DNA from: Salinivenus iranica
GTDB lineage: Bacteria; Bacteroidota; Rhodothermia; Rhodothermales; Salinibacteraceae
NCBI GenBank assembly: GCA_002894665.1
Contig: NCRB01000002.1
Coordinates: forward strand, 1-64,000
Length of the DNA: 64,000 nt
Reading direction: 5' to 3'
Part shown: piece after piece, positions 27,047-36,951 of the stretch
Position numbering within the stretch: position 1 is the first letter of the stretch
How the letters are laid out: each line of letters begins with the position of its first letter
Notes under the pieces: model-generated
Told to the model about the DNA's origin: nothing
The model's database searches: none
Seen by the model: only the letters and a program-made list of their open reading frames with translations
Translations under genes and position numbers: made by a program

Positions 27047-27086
27047 GGAGACGGAACGTTGGTCGGGCGGACGGTCGCGAAACGGC

Positions 27087-27734
27087 CTACGCAAGGGCGG
27101 GTTCAGCGGACGAATCGTCGCTCTCCTCCTCCGCGGCGGTCGAGGGGGCCTCCACCGTCACGTCGGAGAGGGTCGGCTTCTCGAACTGGTCGGGAAACCC
27201 GGTGCTGTTCTCCGGAATGATCGGCGCGTGCTGGGCCGCCGGGCCCTCCGCGTAGTCCTGAACCACGGAGTACTCGTTGCGGACCTTCTCCTGAATGTCC
27301 ATCAGGCCGTGGAGCACGGCCTCGGGGCGGGGCGGGCAGCCGGACACGTAGACGTCGACCGGCAGAAAGTTATCGACGCCCTGCACCACGCCGTAGCAGC
27401 GGTGCATGCCCCCGGTGGAAGCACACGCCCCCATGGCGATGCACCACTTGGGGTCGCCCATCTGGTCCCAGACGCGACGAATCGCGTGGCTCATCTTGTA
27501 GGAGCACCACCCGGCCACGATCATGAGGTCGGCCTGGCGGGGGGAGAAGCGCATCGCCTCACTCCCGAAGCGGGCCGAGTCGTACTTGGGCCCCGCCATC
27601 CCCATCATCTCGATGGCACAACAGGCCAGCCCCATCGGCATGGGCATCATGGAGTTCGAGCGCGCCCAATTGAGAATGGCGTCCACCCGCGTCGTAAAAA
27701 AGCCCTGTCCGTTGCTCGAAGAGGATCCAGCCAT
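27087..27734 (-). CDS. nuoB: NADH-quinone oxidoreductase subunit B (cluster N2)
   Basis: A 215-residue PSST-type subunit. The N2 [4Fe-4S] ligands are the paired Cys in [10 protein letters not shown], Cys in [11 protein letters not shown] and Cys in [34 protein letters not shown] matches the family region between them. The C-terminal 50 residues form an acidic extension. It is 179 bp downstream of nuoA. Confidence 0.97.
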   Translation of the reverse strand: MAGSSSSNGQGFFTTRVDAILNWARSNSMMPMPMGLACCAIEMMGMAGPKYDSARFGSEAMRFSPRQADLMIVAGWCSYKMSHAIRRVWDQMGDPKWCIAMGACASTGGMHRCYGVVQGVDNFLPVDVYVSGCPPRPEAVLHGLMDIQEKVRNEYSVVQDYAEGPAAQHAPIIPENSTGFPDQFEKPTLSDVTVEAPSTAAEEESDDSSAEPALA

Positions 27735-27913
27735 CGGTCTATCAGGAAATTCGGAATCGGAAAAGGTGACGTTCGCGCAGCACGTGTGACGGAGCGCACC
27801 GCCGAAAGGCGCACCGACGCTGCGTTAAATGCCGGTCTTCGCGCCCCTGTTTCACCTCCTCGCAGAAACACCGCGACCGTCACAGTTGCGCCCCCGTGCC
27901 GCACGCCCTCAGG

Positions 27914-28285
27914 CTACTCGAAATCGAGCCCGCCCTTCTGGATGTCGTACAGGAGCCCCACGAGCAAGATGAGCCCAAAAAGGCCGACCACCGCCGTTAC
28001 GCCCAGTCCCGCCCCGCTCTCGATGAAGGAGTGAAAGCTGGCGGCCCACGGCCACATAAACACAACCTCCACGTCAAAGACGATGAAGATCATCGCCACG
28101 AGGTAAAACTTAATTGAGTACCGTTCGTGGGCGCTCCCCACCGGGTCCATTCCGCTCTCATAGGGCATCGTCTTGGTTCCACTCGGCCGGTCGGGCCCCA
28201 GGTACGTGGCGGCGGCCAGGAGGGTAAGCGCCAGCCCCATGGCCAGCGCAATCATGACGAAAAGCGGGATGAAGTCACCAAACAT
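27914..28285 (-). CDS. nuoA: NADH-quinone oxidoreductase subunit A
   Basis: A 123-residue membrane subunit with three hydrophobic helices. The family loop is KTMPYESGMDPVGSAHERYS, followed by FYLVAMIFIVFDVEVVFMWPW. It is the first gene of the nuo operon. The TonB-receptor gene ends 70 bp upstream on the same strand. Confidence 0.95.
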   Translation of the reverse strand: MFGDFIPLFVMIALAMGLALTLLAAATYLGPDRPSGTKTMPYESGMDPVGSAHERYSIKFYLVAMIFIVFDVEVVFMWPWAASFHSFIESGAGLGVTAVVGLFGLILLVGLLYDIQKGGLDFE

Positions 28286-28355
28286 GGGCGCGCAGGGCGG
28301 TCGCGAGAGCAGGCGCGATGGAACGGTGCAAACGTGGGAGAATCCAGACTACGAC

Positions 28356-30761
28356 TTAGCCGTCGCGGATGCAACGAGACGCACCGCAGCTGGTGCCGAA
28401 GAGCGGGTGAAACTGGTTCTTCACAATGAGCACGACGACCGGAGGTGACGGCCACCTGCCCTGTGCCCACCCCGCGTTCGTCCGCGCTGACGGCAGGTCG
28501 TAGGTGAGCCGACCGACCACCATGCGGCCCAGTTCCGGCGCTCCCACGAACTCGCGGTGGGGGGGGCCGAGCACGTTTTTGGCGGACACATCGACCCGAA
28601 GGCCCGGCACCTGCGGCACAGCATATTCAGCCCGGAGGTCGAGGCGCGTGTAGGGGGCGACGGCCCCCACGTACGGCCCCCACCGCACCGGAAATCCCTC
28701 CACGTACTGCGCCGTCGCGCCGACGGACAGGCCCGGCGTCACCCCCACGTCGAGCCCGCCCGTTGCCTTGACGGCGGGGGCGTTCAACGCCACTCGGGCC
28801 GCCCCCTCCCCAAACGTATCGTCCGTCACCGCCGATACGTTGGCAACGGCCGTCGTGCGCCCCGCCAACTGTGCGCGCAGCGACGCATCCAGTCCGCCGT
28901 ACCGGATCCGGTCCGCCACTCCATATTCGAGTTCCGGGAAGAGAATGGTGTGCGGAGCGGTGCGTACAGGAGAGAATACGGTTCGCGGCGTCAGAACGTC
29001 GGCTTTTTCCTCGTAGTAGGCATCTACGGTCAGCTGCACGTCGTCGGCCACGGCGCCCTTGTACCCCACCTCCACGGTCCGTCCGGTGGTGCGCACGGTG
29101 GGATCCACCGAAAAGCGATCCGCGTCGAAGAGCGGATCGGTGCCCGGGTACGAGACGGCACCGGTGTAGCTGGCCCGCAGGGTGTGCTTCGGGGCCACCG
29201 CAACGGTTAGAGCCGCCCGTGGCGCCATCGACGCCTCCTCCACCCCGTCGTTATAATCGAGCCGCGTTCCCAGCGTGGCCGACAGGCGCGGCGTGAGGCG
29301 GCTCGTGGCCTGCACAAACGTGCCGTACCGGCCCATCCCGTCGTCGCCCCACTGCTGGGCTAACGTGGAGGAAGCCCCGCCCGGCCGAGTCACCTCCCAG
29401 TCGCCGCCCACAAGGAAGCGGGTCTCCAGCACGTCCGTCCGCCCCCCGTACTGCACCGCCCCCGTCCACTTCGTGCCCTCCTGCACAACCGATTCGCCGG
29501 TGCGGAGGAGGTACGTGTCGCCCCGCGGCAGATTGCGGTTGATGCCCACCTGTGCCTCGAATGTCCCGCGTTCCAGCCGGAGCTGGCCGTAGCCGTAGTG
29601 GAGCGCATCCGCCTGGAGGGTGCCCAGCCCCGTCTGTAGCGGGCTTGTAAGCGAGGCGTACCCGCCGCGAAGCGACAGCGTCGTCTCCGTGCCCATTCGG
29701 TAGCGCAGCAGGCCGCTGGCGTTGTAGGTGCGGTACTGGTCTTCGCGGCGCAGTTGTCGATCCACCGTGGGCCGGCCCGCCGGAATGGCCTCGTTGGGAT
29801 CGTAGGTGTAGTACCGACGGATCTCCGCCGCGTCTTTCGAGTCGTCGGGGTCGAGGCCCCATTCGTTCGCCTGGCCGTACTGTCCGGTGAATTTGTATCC
29901 TACGGCGCCGCCAATCACGCCTGCCTGGCGGAACTGGGCGTCGACAAACGAGCGGCTGCCGCCCCCCACCGAGACCGACGTCCCAGGCTCCTGGAACGGG
30001 TCGCGGGACGCGAGGTGCACAACGCCCCCACTCGACTCGGGCCCGTAGAGCGGCGTGCCGGGCCCGCGCGTAACCTCGACGCGGCGCATGTCAATCGTCG
30101 GGGTCGGCACGGCGCCGAAGGCGTTGGTGCCCAGGAGCGGGGCGGCCGCCGGACGCCCCTCCACGAGGGCGTACGGGGTGCCCGAAAACGGGCCCCCAAA
30201 CCCGCGGAGCGACAGCAGCCGACGGTCCACCCCCGTCTGTGCCACATCAATCCCAACGGCCGACCGCAGCGCCTCGACCGACGACGTGCCGCCCTCGCGC
30301 CGAATCCATTCCGGCCCCAGCACCGACACCGACGCGGGCACGTCTCGCACCCGGTCCGGACGGCGCAGTGGCGACGCCACGACCGTCTCGAGGCTTGCCT
30401 CCGCCCGCTTCATCTGAACCGTCACGTTCCGCGGCTCCCCGCCCTCGATGATCATGGCCCGCTGGTGCATCTCGTAGCCCAGCACCTGCACCTCCATCGT
30501 ATACCGTCCGGGCCGCACCTCCGCAAACCGAAAGGTGCCGTCCCGGTCCGTGCGCGTGGTGCGTAGGACGGTGGACGGGTCCACGCCACGCAGTCGGACG
30601 GTCGCCCCAGACACCGGACGCTCCCCCTCATCGCCCACAACGACCCCCGTTACGGGAGGCGGGGCCTGCGCCCGGGCCGGGCCGCCCATCAGGAGCGTCG
30701 CCAGCCCCACGACGAGAATGAGCCATCCAGCGCATCGTGCCACCCAGTTCGATGCCCTCAT
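28356..30761 (-). CDS. TonB-dependent outer-membrane receptor
   Basis: An 801-residue outer-membrane transporter. A signal peptide (LILVVGLATLLMGGPARAQ) is followed by a carboxypeptidase-regulatory-like domain (about 35-115, VTGVVVGDEGERPVSGATVRL), a plug domain (PASVSVLGPEWIRREGG, RLLSLRGFGGPFSG, VEVTRGPGTPLYGPESSGG) and a long beta barrel. The barrel appears to end at RLTYDLP, yet the frame continues for about 40 atypical residues with Cys and Lys. The substrate is unknown. It lies 94 bp after the dipeptidase gene. Confidence 0.9.
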   Translation of the reverse strand: MRASNWVARCAGWLILVVGLATLLMGGPARAQAPPPVTGVVVGDEGERPVSGATVRLRGVDPSTVLRTTRTDRDGTFRFAEVRPGRYTMEVQVLGYEMHQRAMIIEGGEPRNVTVQMKRAEASLETVVASPLRRPDRVRDVPASVSVLGPEWIRREGGTSSVEALRSAVGIDVAQTGVDRRLLSLRGFGGPFSGTPYALVEGRPAAAPLLGTNAFGAVPTPTIDMRRVEVTRGPGTPLYGPESSGGVVHLASRDPFQEPGTSVSVGGGSRSFVDAQFRQAGVIGGAVGYKFTGQYGQANEWGLDPDDSKDAAEIRRYYTYDPNEAIPAGRPTVDRQLRREDQYRTYNASGLLRYRMGTETTLSLRGGYASLTSPLQTGLGTLQADALHYGYGQLRLERGTFEAQVGINRNLPRGDTYLLRTGESVVQEGTKWTGAVQYGGRTDVLETRFLVGGDWEVTRPGGASSTLAQQWGDDGMGRYGTFVQATSRLTPRLSATLGTRLDYNDGVEEASMAPRAALTVAVAPKHTLRASYTGAVSYPGTDPLFDADRFSVDPTVRTTGRTVEVGYKGAVADDVQLTVDAYYEEKADVLTPRTVFSPVRTAPHTILFPELEYGVADRIRYGGLDASLRAQLAGRTTAVANVSAVTDDTFGEGAARVALNAPAVKATGGLDVGVTPGLSVGATAQYVEGFPVRWGPYVGAVAPYTRLDLRAEYAVPQVPGLRVDVSAKNVLGPPHREFVGAPELGRMVVGRLTYDLPSARTNAGWAQGRWPSPPVVVLIVKNQFHPLFGTSCGASRCIRDG

Positions 30762-30855
30762 GGTGTCGATCCAGACCGTCCATCTGGTTCCAGATCTACA
30801 CGATGGGCGTTAAACGGGCACCACTCGGGCCAACGTTCCCGAACGTCGGGGCGCG

Positions 30856-32037
30856 CTACCCGGATGGTTTCCCCACAGGAAGGGTACGACGAAGAACGCG
30901 CACGACGTTGTCGCCCATGATTTTGCGGATCTCTTTCGGCGCAAAGCCCTCTTCCAGAAGGGCCTCGGTAAGATGGGGAAGGTCCGCCGCGTCGACGGGG
31001 ACGGACACGGTGCCGTCGAAGTCGGTGCCGAGGGCCACGTGCTCCACGCCCACGAGGTCCGCCACGTGCCGCATGGCGCGGGCGGTGGCGGCCAGCGTGT
31101 CGCCGCAGACGGCCCGTTCCCACACTCCCACCCCGACGACGCCCCCCTGCGCCGCGATGGCCTTGATGTGCCGATCGCTCAGGTTGCGCGGGCTGTCGCA
31201 GGTGGCGCGCACGCCGGTGTGCGAGACGACGACCGGCCCCTCCGTACGGGCCAGCACGTCGTCGATGAGGGCCTCGGAGGCGTGGGCCAGATCGATCGTG
31301 ACGTGGTGCTCGTTCAGGCGCTCGAGCACCGCCTCGCCAAACTCGGTAAGTCCGCCCTTTTCGAGGCCGGTGTTGGAGCCCCCGAGGGCGTTGTCGTGCA
31401 GGTGGGTGAGGCTCATCATGCGGTAGCCAGCCCCCACGAGCGTGTCGACGTTCGCGGCGTCGCCCTCCAGGGCGTGCAGCCCCTCCACGGCCAGAAGCGT
31501 GCCCAGCAGGTCCGGGGTGCCGGCGCGGCGCATGAGGGCATTCGCCAGGTCCGCCTGTGTGCGGAGGAGGGTGAGCCGCTCGTCCTGCGCGGTTGCTCGA
31601 TGGAGCTTGCGCGCCTGGTGAAGGGCCCGCTCGAGGCGGCTCGTCCAGGTGCGGAGGGGCCAGCGCTGGGCCGCGGCGAGGAAGGGGATCTGGTCGAGCG
31701 CGTCGGCGGACGTGCCGGCGTAGCTGCGGCCGGTCGGCACCTGGGTAACGGCGGCAAACACCTGCAGTCCTACACCGCCCGCGCGCAGGCGGGGCACGTC
31801 GGAGTGGCCGCGGTCGTAGCGCCGCAACGGATCGCGGGGCCAGAGGAGGAGGTCGTTGTGGAGGTCGGCCACCATCAGGTCGTCGTGCACCGTTCGGGCC
31901 GTGTCGGACACCGGCTCGGGCGGGTCGGGAGGCGTCTCGTTGAACCGGGCGTCGGCGATAGGGGCGGCCACCGTAAAGTAGCCGAGAACGGCCAGCAGGA
32001 AAACGCCGGCGAGCACGTAGAGCACAACTCGTAGCAT
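30856..32037 (-). CDS. Membrane-anchored dipeptidase, M19 (renal dipeptidase) family
   Basis: A 393-residue metallopeptidase with one N-terminal membrane helix (VVLYVLAGVFLLAVLGYFTV), so the catalytic domain is probably on the periplasmic side. Zinc-site segments are DLHNDLLL, the bridging Glu in LAVEGLHALEG, LTHLHDNALGGSN, VVSHTGVRATCDSPRNLSD and LGTDFDGTV. M19 enzymes cleave dipeptides, including some with D-residues. With the M14 and S10 enzymes it adds to the exported peptide-degrading set. Confidence 0.92.
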   Translation of the reverse strand: MLRVVLYVLAGVFLLAVLGYFTVAAPIADARFNETPPDPPEPVSDTARTVHDDLMVADLHNDLLLWPRDPLRRYDRGHSDVPRLRAGGVGLQVFAAVTQVPTGRSYAGTSADALDQIPFLAAAQRWPLRTWTSRLERALHQARKLHRATAQDERLTLLRTQADLANALMRRAGTPDLLGTLLAVEGLHALEGDAANVDTLVGAGYRMMSLTHLHDNALGGSNTGLEKGGLTEFGEAVLERLNEHHVTIDLAHASEALIDDVLARTEGPVVVSHTGVRATCDSPRNLSDRHIKAIAAQGGVVGVGVWERAVCGDTLAATARAMRHVADLVGVEHVALGTDFDGTVSVPVDAADLPHLTEALLEEGFAPKEIRKIMGDNVVRVLRRTLPVGKPSG

Positions 32038-32156
32038 ACAGCACCTCTCCGCGGAGGATGGAAACGGAACGGGCCCTTAAGGTGCGCGCTGAGCCCCGGC
32101 CTCGCAACCGCTCCCCCAACGGTCTGCCGACTCGTCGCCCGCAGCGGCCGGCCGGA

Positions 32157-33455
32157 TCACTCCTCCAGCCCCACACGCTGGAAGATGAGGTCGACGTTTC
32201 GGACGTGGTAGCTCGGGTCGAATGCCTCCTCAATCTCCTCGTCCGAGAGCACCTCGGTGATGGCGTCCGCTTCGGCCACCACCTCCTGGAAGGGGCGCTC
32301 CTCCTCCCACGCCGTCATGGCGAGGGGTTGCACGCGGTCGTAGGCGTCCTCGCGGCTCAGGCCCTTGTCGATCAGCTTCAGCATGAGGCGCTGGCTGTTG
32401 TAGAGGCCGTACGTCTCCTCCATGTTCTCACGCATCGTGTCCTCGTAGACGACGAGGTTGTCGATGATGCCGCTGAAGCGGCGGAGGGCGTAGTGCAGGA
32501 GCGTCGTCGCGTCCGGCAGCACCACGCGCTCGACCGACGAGTGGCTAATGTCGCGCTCGTGCCAGAGCGCCACGTTGTCGTACTCGCTGTTCATGTAGCC
32601 GCGCAGGAGCCGCGCGCAGCCGGTAATGTTTTCCGAGCCGACCGGGTTGCGCTTGTGCGGCATCGCCGAGGACCCCTTCTGCCCGGCGCCGAAGGATTCC
32701 TCCGCCTCCCGCACCTCGCTGCGCTGCAGGTGCCGCACCTCCACGGCCATCTTTTCGAGGGTGGTGCCGATGCCCGCGATCACGCTCAGGTAGTTCGCGT
32801 GCCGGTCGCGGGAGAGCACCTGCGTGGAGATCGTGGCCGGTTTGAGGCCGAGGCGCTCACACGTGAAGCGTTCCACCTCGGGCGGAATGTGGGCGTAGGT
32901 TCCCACGGCGCCCGAGAGCTTGCCCACCCGCATCTCTTCGGCCGCCCGTTCGAAGCGCTCCCTGTGCCGCGTCATCTCGTCGTAGAAGCGGGCCAGCTTG
33001 AGCCCGAACGTGGTGGGCTCGGCGTGGACCCCGTGCGTCCGCCCCATGGTGAGCGTGTGCTTGTGCTCGTGGGCCTTCTCCGCCAGCACGTCGATCATGC
33101 GGTCGAGCTGGGTGCGGATGAGGCCGTTCGCCTTTTTGATGCGCACCATGTAGGCGGTGTCCACCACGTCGGTGGAGGTGAGGCCGTAGTGGACCCATTT
33201 CTTCTCCTCGCCCAGCGTCTCGCTGACGGCCCGCGTGAAGGCCACCACGTCGTGCTTCGTCTCCTGCTCGATCTCATGGATGCGGTCGACGTCGAAGTCG
33301 GCGTTGTCGTAGAGCGTCTCGACATCCGCGGGCGGGATCGCGCCGATCTCGCTCCACGCGGCACAGGCGGCCAACTCGACGTCGAGCCAGGATTGAAACT
33401 TCTGCTCTTCGCTCCAAAGGTCCGCCATCGGCGGGCGGGTATAACGGTCGATCAT
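32157..33455 (-). CDS. purB: Adenylosuccinate lyase
   Basis: A 432-residue PurB from the ATG at 33455 ([14 protein letters not shown]), which matches the family start; an ATG at 33557 would add 34 unrelated residues. Signatures are [38 protein letters not shown] and the fumarase/aspartase signature region [17 protein letters not shown]. It acts in AMP synthesis and on SAICAR in the purine pathway. Confidence 0.97.
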   Translation of the reverse strand: MIDRYTRPPMADLWSEEQKFQSWLDVELAACAAWSEIGAIPPADVETLYDNADFDVDRIHEIEQETKHDVVAFTRAVSETLGEEKKWVHYGLTSTDVVDTAYMVRIKKANGLIRTQLDRMIDVLAEKAHEHKHTLTMGRTHGVHAEPTTFGLKLARFYDEMTRHRERFERAAEEMRVGKLSGAVGTYAHIPPEVERFTCERLGLKPATISTQVLSRDRHANYLSVIAGIGTTLEKMAVEVRHLQRSEVREAEESFGAGQKGSSAMPHKRNPVGSENITGCARLLRGYMNSEYDNVALWHERDISHSSVERVVLPDATTLLHYALRRFSGIIDNLVVYEDTMRENMEETYGLYNSQRLMLKLIDKGLSREDAYDRVQPLAMTAWEEERPFQEVVAEADAITEVLSDEEIEEAFDPSYHVRNVDLIFQRVGLEE

Positions 33456-33587
33456 CGGGGGACGGCAGGCGATAACACGGGCGTATCGGACGCTTGCAAC
33501 GTAGCGTCCCCCCGTCGCGATTGCCAGCGCCGCGGGCCCTCTTCCTGTCCCCTTCAAACGCTCGCCATTTTTGCTCGGCGCCCCCCC

Positions 33588-33986
33588 TTATTCCCATTCT
33601 CGCGTCACGCGCCGCGCGTCGATCCAGCCCTGTCCGCCCGGAAACTGCACCCACAGGGCCCCCGCCTCCGACTTGCCGAGAAAGACGAGTGGATCTGTCG
33701 TCCGCACGAGGGTTACCGTCCCCGCCTCTGGGGCCGGACGGGCGCGGACCGGGACGTCGTCGGTCCGGGCGTAGAGGACGGCCCCTGCCTCGTACGTCCG
33801 GGCAGTGACGGTGTCGGGGGCCGTTGCGGTGGTGTCGACGGGATCCCTCGCCGCGGGCGCCCCAGCTCCGACGTGCTCCCCGAGGGGGGCGCTCCACGAT
33901 CGGTCAACGAGGGCGGACGGCCCTCCGACCAGGGCTCCTGCCAGGAGCAGCGCGGTACCCCCCAGCGCGGGTGAAAAAGTGGGCAT
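33588..33986 (-). CDS. Exported SH3-like domain protein
   Basis: A 132-residue protein with an N-terminal hydrophobic segment (ALGGTALLLAGALVGG) and a C-terminal bacterial SH3-like domain: AVLYARTDDVPVRARPAPEA, VTLVRTTDPLVFLGKSE and LWVQFPGGQGWIDARRV. Such domains bind cell-wall or protein ligands. No enzyme domain is attached. It is a single gene in a minus-strand row, with 132 bp to purB. Confidence 0.7.
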   Translation of the reverse strand: MPTFSPALGGTALLLAGALVGGPSALVDRSWSAPLGEHVGAGAPAARDPVDTTATAPDTVTARTYEAGAVLYARTDDVPVRARPAPEAGTVTLVRTTDPLVFLGKSEAGALWVQFPGGQGWIDARRVTREWE

Positions 33987-34113
33987 CGGACCGGCCGGGA
34001 GGGTGTGGGGGCAAAATGCGCAGGCAAGCTAAGGTCGGGACATTCCGGGCCCGGCGCGTGGGCCGCTGGCGCGGTTCCTCCCCCGCAGACGGCGCACGGT
34101 CCGATGCGCCCCT

Positions 34114-34623
34114 TCACCCACCCGTTTCGGCGACGCCGTCCGCCCCCGCCAGCCGGTTCGCCGGGTCGTCCACCGTTGCCTCGTCGGGCAGACGGCGGGC
34201 CACCTCCTGGAGCAGGTCGCCGGAGCGCTCGTACGCCTGCGACTCCAGAGTCAGGGCGGGGGAGCCGTCGGGGTCGGTATAAAGTCGAACGCCGCTGTCG
34301 ACCCGCACCATCGGCACGTAGAGACGACGAACGCCTTCGAAGCGAACCGTGCGATCTCTCCACAGCGGCATCACTTTCCGGATTTCCTCATCGGAGACCT
34401 GAATGGAGGTCCCCAGCTGGTGCACCGCACCCAGGACTACGGAGCCGGCCAGGGCGAGATTCGTCAGAGCGCCCCAGGTCCAGGACACTCCGTCCCCTGC
34501 GAGCTCAACACCCAGGAACAGGAGGAATCCGACTGCCAGTCCGCGCAGGACCCACGTCGTCCGGTACACGCGGTCGTTCGAGGCGGTCGACAAGGAATCG
34601 CCGGATGCCGTGAGCGAGGCCAT
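34114..34623 (-). CDS. Two-helix membrane protein with a PH-like domain (hypothetical)
   Basis: About 169 residues from the ATG at 34623 (MASLTASGDSLSTAS); an ATG at 34683 would add 20 residues. Two adjacent hydrophobic helices (WVLRGLAVGFLLFLGVELAG and LTNLALAGSVVLGAVHQLG) are followed by strands TSIQVSDEEIRKVMPLWRDR, VRFEGVRRLYVPM and VRLYTDPDGSPALTL, the layout of bacterial PH-domain proteins. The tail is low in complexity. The function is unknown. Confidence 0.6.
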   Translation of the reverse strand: MASLTASGDSLSTASNDRVYRTTWVLRGLAVGFLLFLGVELAGDGVSWTWGALTNLALAGSVVLGAVHQLGTSIQVSDEEIRKVMPLWRDRTVRFEGVRRLYVPMVRVDSGVRLYTDPDGSPALTLESQAYERSGDLLQEVARRLPDEATVDDPANRLAGADGVAETGG

Positions 34624-34733
34624 GACCGATTTGCGGCGGCTTTCCGGAATCGATGCTGGGACATGCAGAAAATTTGATGTCACACGTCATTGTTTCGGTG
34701 GACGAGTGGGGATGCGGCCCGCTTCCTGCCAAC

Positions 34734-34773
34734 AAAAAAACCGGCCGATGTCTCGAAGAGAGACACCGGCCGG
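34734..34773 (-). terminator. Rho-independent terminator of glnA
   Basis: A hairpin with arms CCGGCCGATGTCTC (34741-34754) and GAGACACCGGCCGG (34760-34773), one mismatch and a 5-base loop. On the minus strand it is followed by seven U (plus-strand A run at 34734-34740). It lies 33 bp after the glnA stop. Confidence 0.9.
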
Positions 34774-34805
34774 CCGGTCGGAAAGCCGGGTGCGATGGGC
34801 CTCCG

Positions 34806-36146
34806 CTAGAACGTCTCGAGGTAGCGGTCGAGCTCCCACTGCGAGACCGACGCCAGGAATTCGGTGTACTCCTGCGTCTTGGCCTCCACGAACTTCTCAC
34901 TGATGTGGGGGCCCAGCGCGTCGAGGATGACGTCGTCCGCCTCCAGTGCCGCGATGGACTGTCCCAGCGTGGTGGGCAGCGTCTCAATGCCGCGGGCCTC
35001 CCGGTCGGCCTCCGTGAACTCGTAGATGTTTTCACGGACCGGGTCGGGCGCCTCCAGGCCGCGCTCGATGCCGTCGAGGCCGGCGTGCAGCATGGCCGCC
35101 AGCGCGAGGTACGGGTTGCACGACGGATCGGGCGAGCGGAGCTCGATGCGGGACGCCGCCGGGCCGCGGGCGGCCGGCTTCCGCACGAGGGCCGAGCGAT
35201 TCACGTCGCTCCACGCGACGTAGATGGGCGCCTCGTAGCCGGGCACGAGCCGCTTGTACGAGTTGACCGTCGGGTTGCAGATGGCCGTAAGGGCCGGGGC
35301 GTGCTCCAGGATGCCGCCGAGGAACTGGTACGCCGTGTCGCTCAGGCCGAACTCGTCGCTGTCCTCGTGGAAGGCATTATCGCCATCCTCGAACAGCGAG
35401 ATGTGGGTGTGCATGCCCGACCCGTTGATGCCCGCAATGGGCTTGGGCATGAACGTGGCGTGCACGTCGTGCAGCTCGGCAATGGCCCGCACCACCGAGC
35501 GGAAGGTGGCAATGTTGTCGGCCGTGGTGAGCGCGTCGTCGTACTTAAAGTCGATCTCGTGCTGGCCGCGCGCCACCTCGTGGTGGCTGGCCTCCACCTC
35601 GAAGCCAATCCGCTCCAGCGTGTAGATAATCTCGGCGCGGATCTCCTGTGCAAGGTCCTTCGGCGCGAGGTCGAAGTAGCCGCCCGCGTCGTGCGTTTCG
35701 GTCGTAGCGTTGCCATTCTCGTCCTTCTCGAAGACGAAAAATTCGGGCTCGGGGCCGGCGTTCATCTCGAAGCCGAGGTCGTTGGCCCGGTCGATGGCCC
35801 GGCGGAGAACGTAGCGCGGATCGCCCTCAAAGGCCTCGCCCGTGGTCGTGTTGATCACGTCGCAGATGAGGCGGGCCGATACGGTGTCGTCGCTTCGTTG
35901 GCTCCGCCACGGCAGAATGGCGAAGGTGTCGGGGTCGGGGTCGAGGCGCATGTCCGATTCCTGGATGCGCACGAAACCCTCGATGGAGGACCCATCGAAG
36001 TAAATGCCCTCGTCGAAGGCCTTCTCGGCCTGATGGGCGGGGATCGAGACGTTTTTGACGGTCCCCAAAATGTCGGTGAACTGAAGGCGGAGGAAATCAA
36101 CGTCTTCCTCCTCAATGCGATCGAGCACGTGGTCCTTCGTGGCCAT
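34806..36146 (-). CDS. glnA: Glutamine synthetase, type I (alpha-like)
   Basis: A 446-residue GlnA. Seen are the N-terminal Asp-loop region [32 protein letters not shown], the metal site [10 protein letters not shown], the ATP/Glu region [14 protein letters not shown], the Glu flap [17 protein letters not shown] and the Arg of [15 protein letters not shown]. The usual adenylylation Tyr loop of the beta subtype is not evident, and the length fits the alpha subtype controlled by feedback and transcription. It lies 58 bp downstream of an Lrp-family gene, likely co-transcribed. Confidence 0.95.
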   Translation of the reverse strand: MATKDHVLDRIEEEDVDFLRLQFTDILGTVKNVSIPAHQAEKAFDEGIYFDGSSIEGFVRIQESDMRLDPDPDTFAILPWRSQRSDDTVSARLICDVINTTTGEAFEGDPRYVLRRAIDRANDLGFEMNAGPEPEFFVFEKDENGNATTETHDAGGYFDLAPKDLAQEIRAEIIYTLERIGFEVEASHHEVARGQHEIDFKYDDALTTADNIATFRSVVRAIAELHDVHATFMPKPIAGINGSGMHTHISLFEDGDNAFHEDSDEFGLSDTAYQFLGGILEHAPALTAICNPTVNSYKRLVPGYEAPIYVAWSDVNRSALVRKPAARGPAASRIELRSPDPSCNPYLALAAMLHAGLDGIERGLEAPDPVRENIYEFTEADREARGIETLPTTLGQSIAALEADDVILDALGPHISEKFVEAKTQEYTEFLASVSQWELDRYLETF

Positions 36147-36187
36147 GAGCGTGGAGGTCGCTGGGTTGTGTGAGAGAGTGGTGATGC

Positions 36188-36204
36188 AGGCCCCGTCGTG
36201 GGGC
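36188..36204 (-). promoter_or_regulatory. Small hairpin between lrp and glnA
   Basis: GGCCCCGTCGTGGGGCTT can fold with GCCCC/GGGGC arms immediately after the lrp stop codon. No U tract follows, so it is at most a weak pause or mRNA-stability element separating lrp from glnA. Confidence 0.3.
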
Positions 36205-36702
36205 TTAGTTGCGGTCGTCGGCGTCGTAGTCGTAAAGCTCCATCGGTTCGGTCGGCACGGCGCGCGTTTCCTTAAAGGTGCTGAGCGTGATGCTCGTGGT
36301 CGTTTTGCTGACGCCGGGGATCGCCTGGATGTCGGAGAGGAAGCGCTCCAGCGTCGTGGTGTTTTTGGTGCGCACCTTCATGACGTGCGAGCCGGACCCG
36401 GTAATGGAGTGGAGCTCAAGCACCTCGTCCATGCCCGTGACGCGGTCCACGAAGTCGGCGTAATGCTCCGATCCGTCGACGGACACACGGATGAACGCGG
36501 TGATGTCGAGGTGGAGGCGCTTGGCGTCGACGATGGCGCGGTAGCCCTCAATCACGCCGCGCGCTTCGAGCTTGCGCATCCGTTCGCTGACGGCGGAGAG
36601 GGACAGGTTCACCTCCTCCGCGACGTCGCTGCGCTTCATCCGCCCGTCGCGCTGAAGCAACTCCAGGATCTTCGCGTCGATTTCGTCGATGCTGTGCGCC
36701 AT
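36205..36702 (-). CDS. Lrp/AsnC family transcriptional regulator
   Basis: A 165-residue full-length regulator. Residues about 5-55 form the helix-turn-helix ([38 protein letters not shown]) and about 70-145 the RAM effector domain ([54 protein letters not shown]). It is probably an amino-acid-responsive regulator. It sits upstream of glnA and divergent from tdh-kbl, the threonine-to-glycine genes that Lrp controls in E. coli. That parallel makes those the likely targets, by inference. The divergent spacer has AT-rich palindromes. Confidence 0.93.
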   Translation of the reverse strand: MAHSIDEIDAKILELLQRDGRMKRSDVAEEVNLSLSAVSERMRKLEARGVIEGYRAIVDAKRLHLDITAFIRVSVDGSEHYADFVDRVTGMDEVLELHSITGSGSHVMKVRTKNTTTLERFLSDIQAIPGVSKTTTSITLSTFKETRAVPTEPMELYDYDADDRN

Positions 36703-36775
36703 GCCATCCGGTCGGCTGTGTTCTTTTGACTCACCCCACGATACGCCACAAAGTTTTGCGATTCAACCGTTCCAC

Positions 36776-36884
36776 CAAAATAATTTTGTACAATTCGTAA
36801 AACTGTGCCATGAAACCGCTTCCGTGACCCGCCGCGGCCTAGGGGTTTTGGGCTGGAAGCGGTTCCGAACGAGCACGGAAGCGG
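36776..36884. promoter_or_regulatory. Candidate operators between lrp and tdh
   Basis: In a locally AT-rich stretch are the palindromes CAAAATAATTTTG (36776-36788) and TTGTACAA (36786-36793), which overlap. Further toward tdh are AAACCGCTTCC (36813-36823) and its complement-like GGAAGCGGTTCC (36855-36866), with a third GGAAGCGG at 36877-36884, 22 bp from the second. These are the kind of phased sites Lrp-family octamers use, but no match to a known consensus is claimed. Confidence 0.45.
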
Positions 36885-36951
36885 CTCGTACACACGGTGT
36901 CGTTTTCCATGGCGCTCTCCGTCCGACTCCTCACCGACCGCCCGCCCCCAC

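Noticed and set aside
32058-33974. Plus-strand frame of 638 codons opposite purB
   Set aside because: Antisense to purB with no family features.
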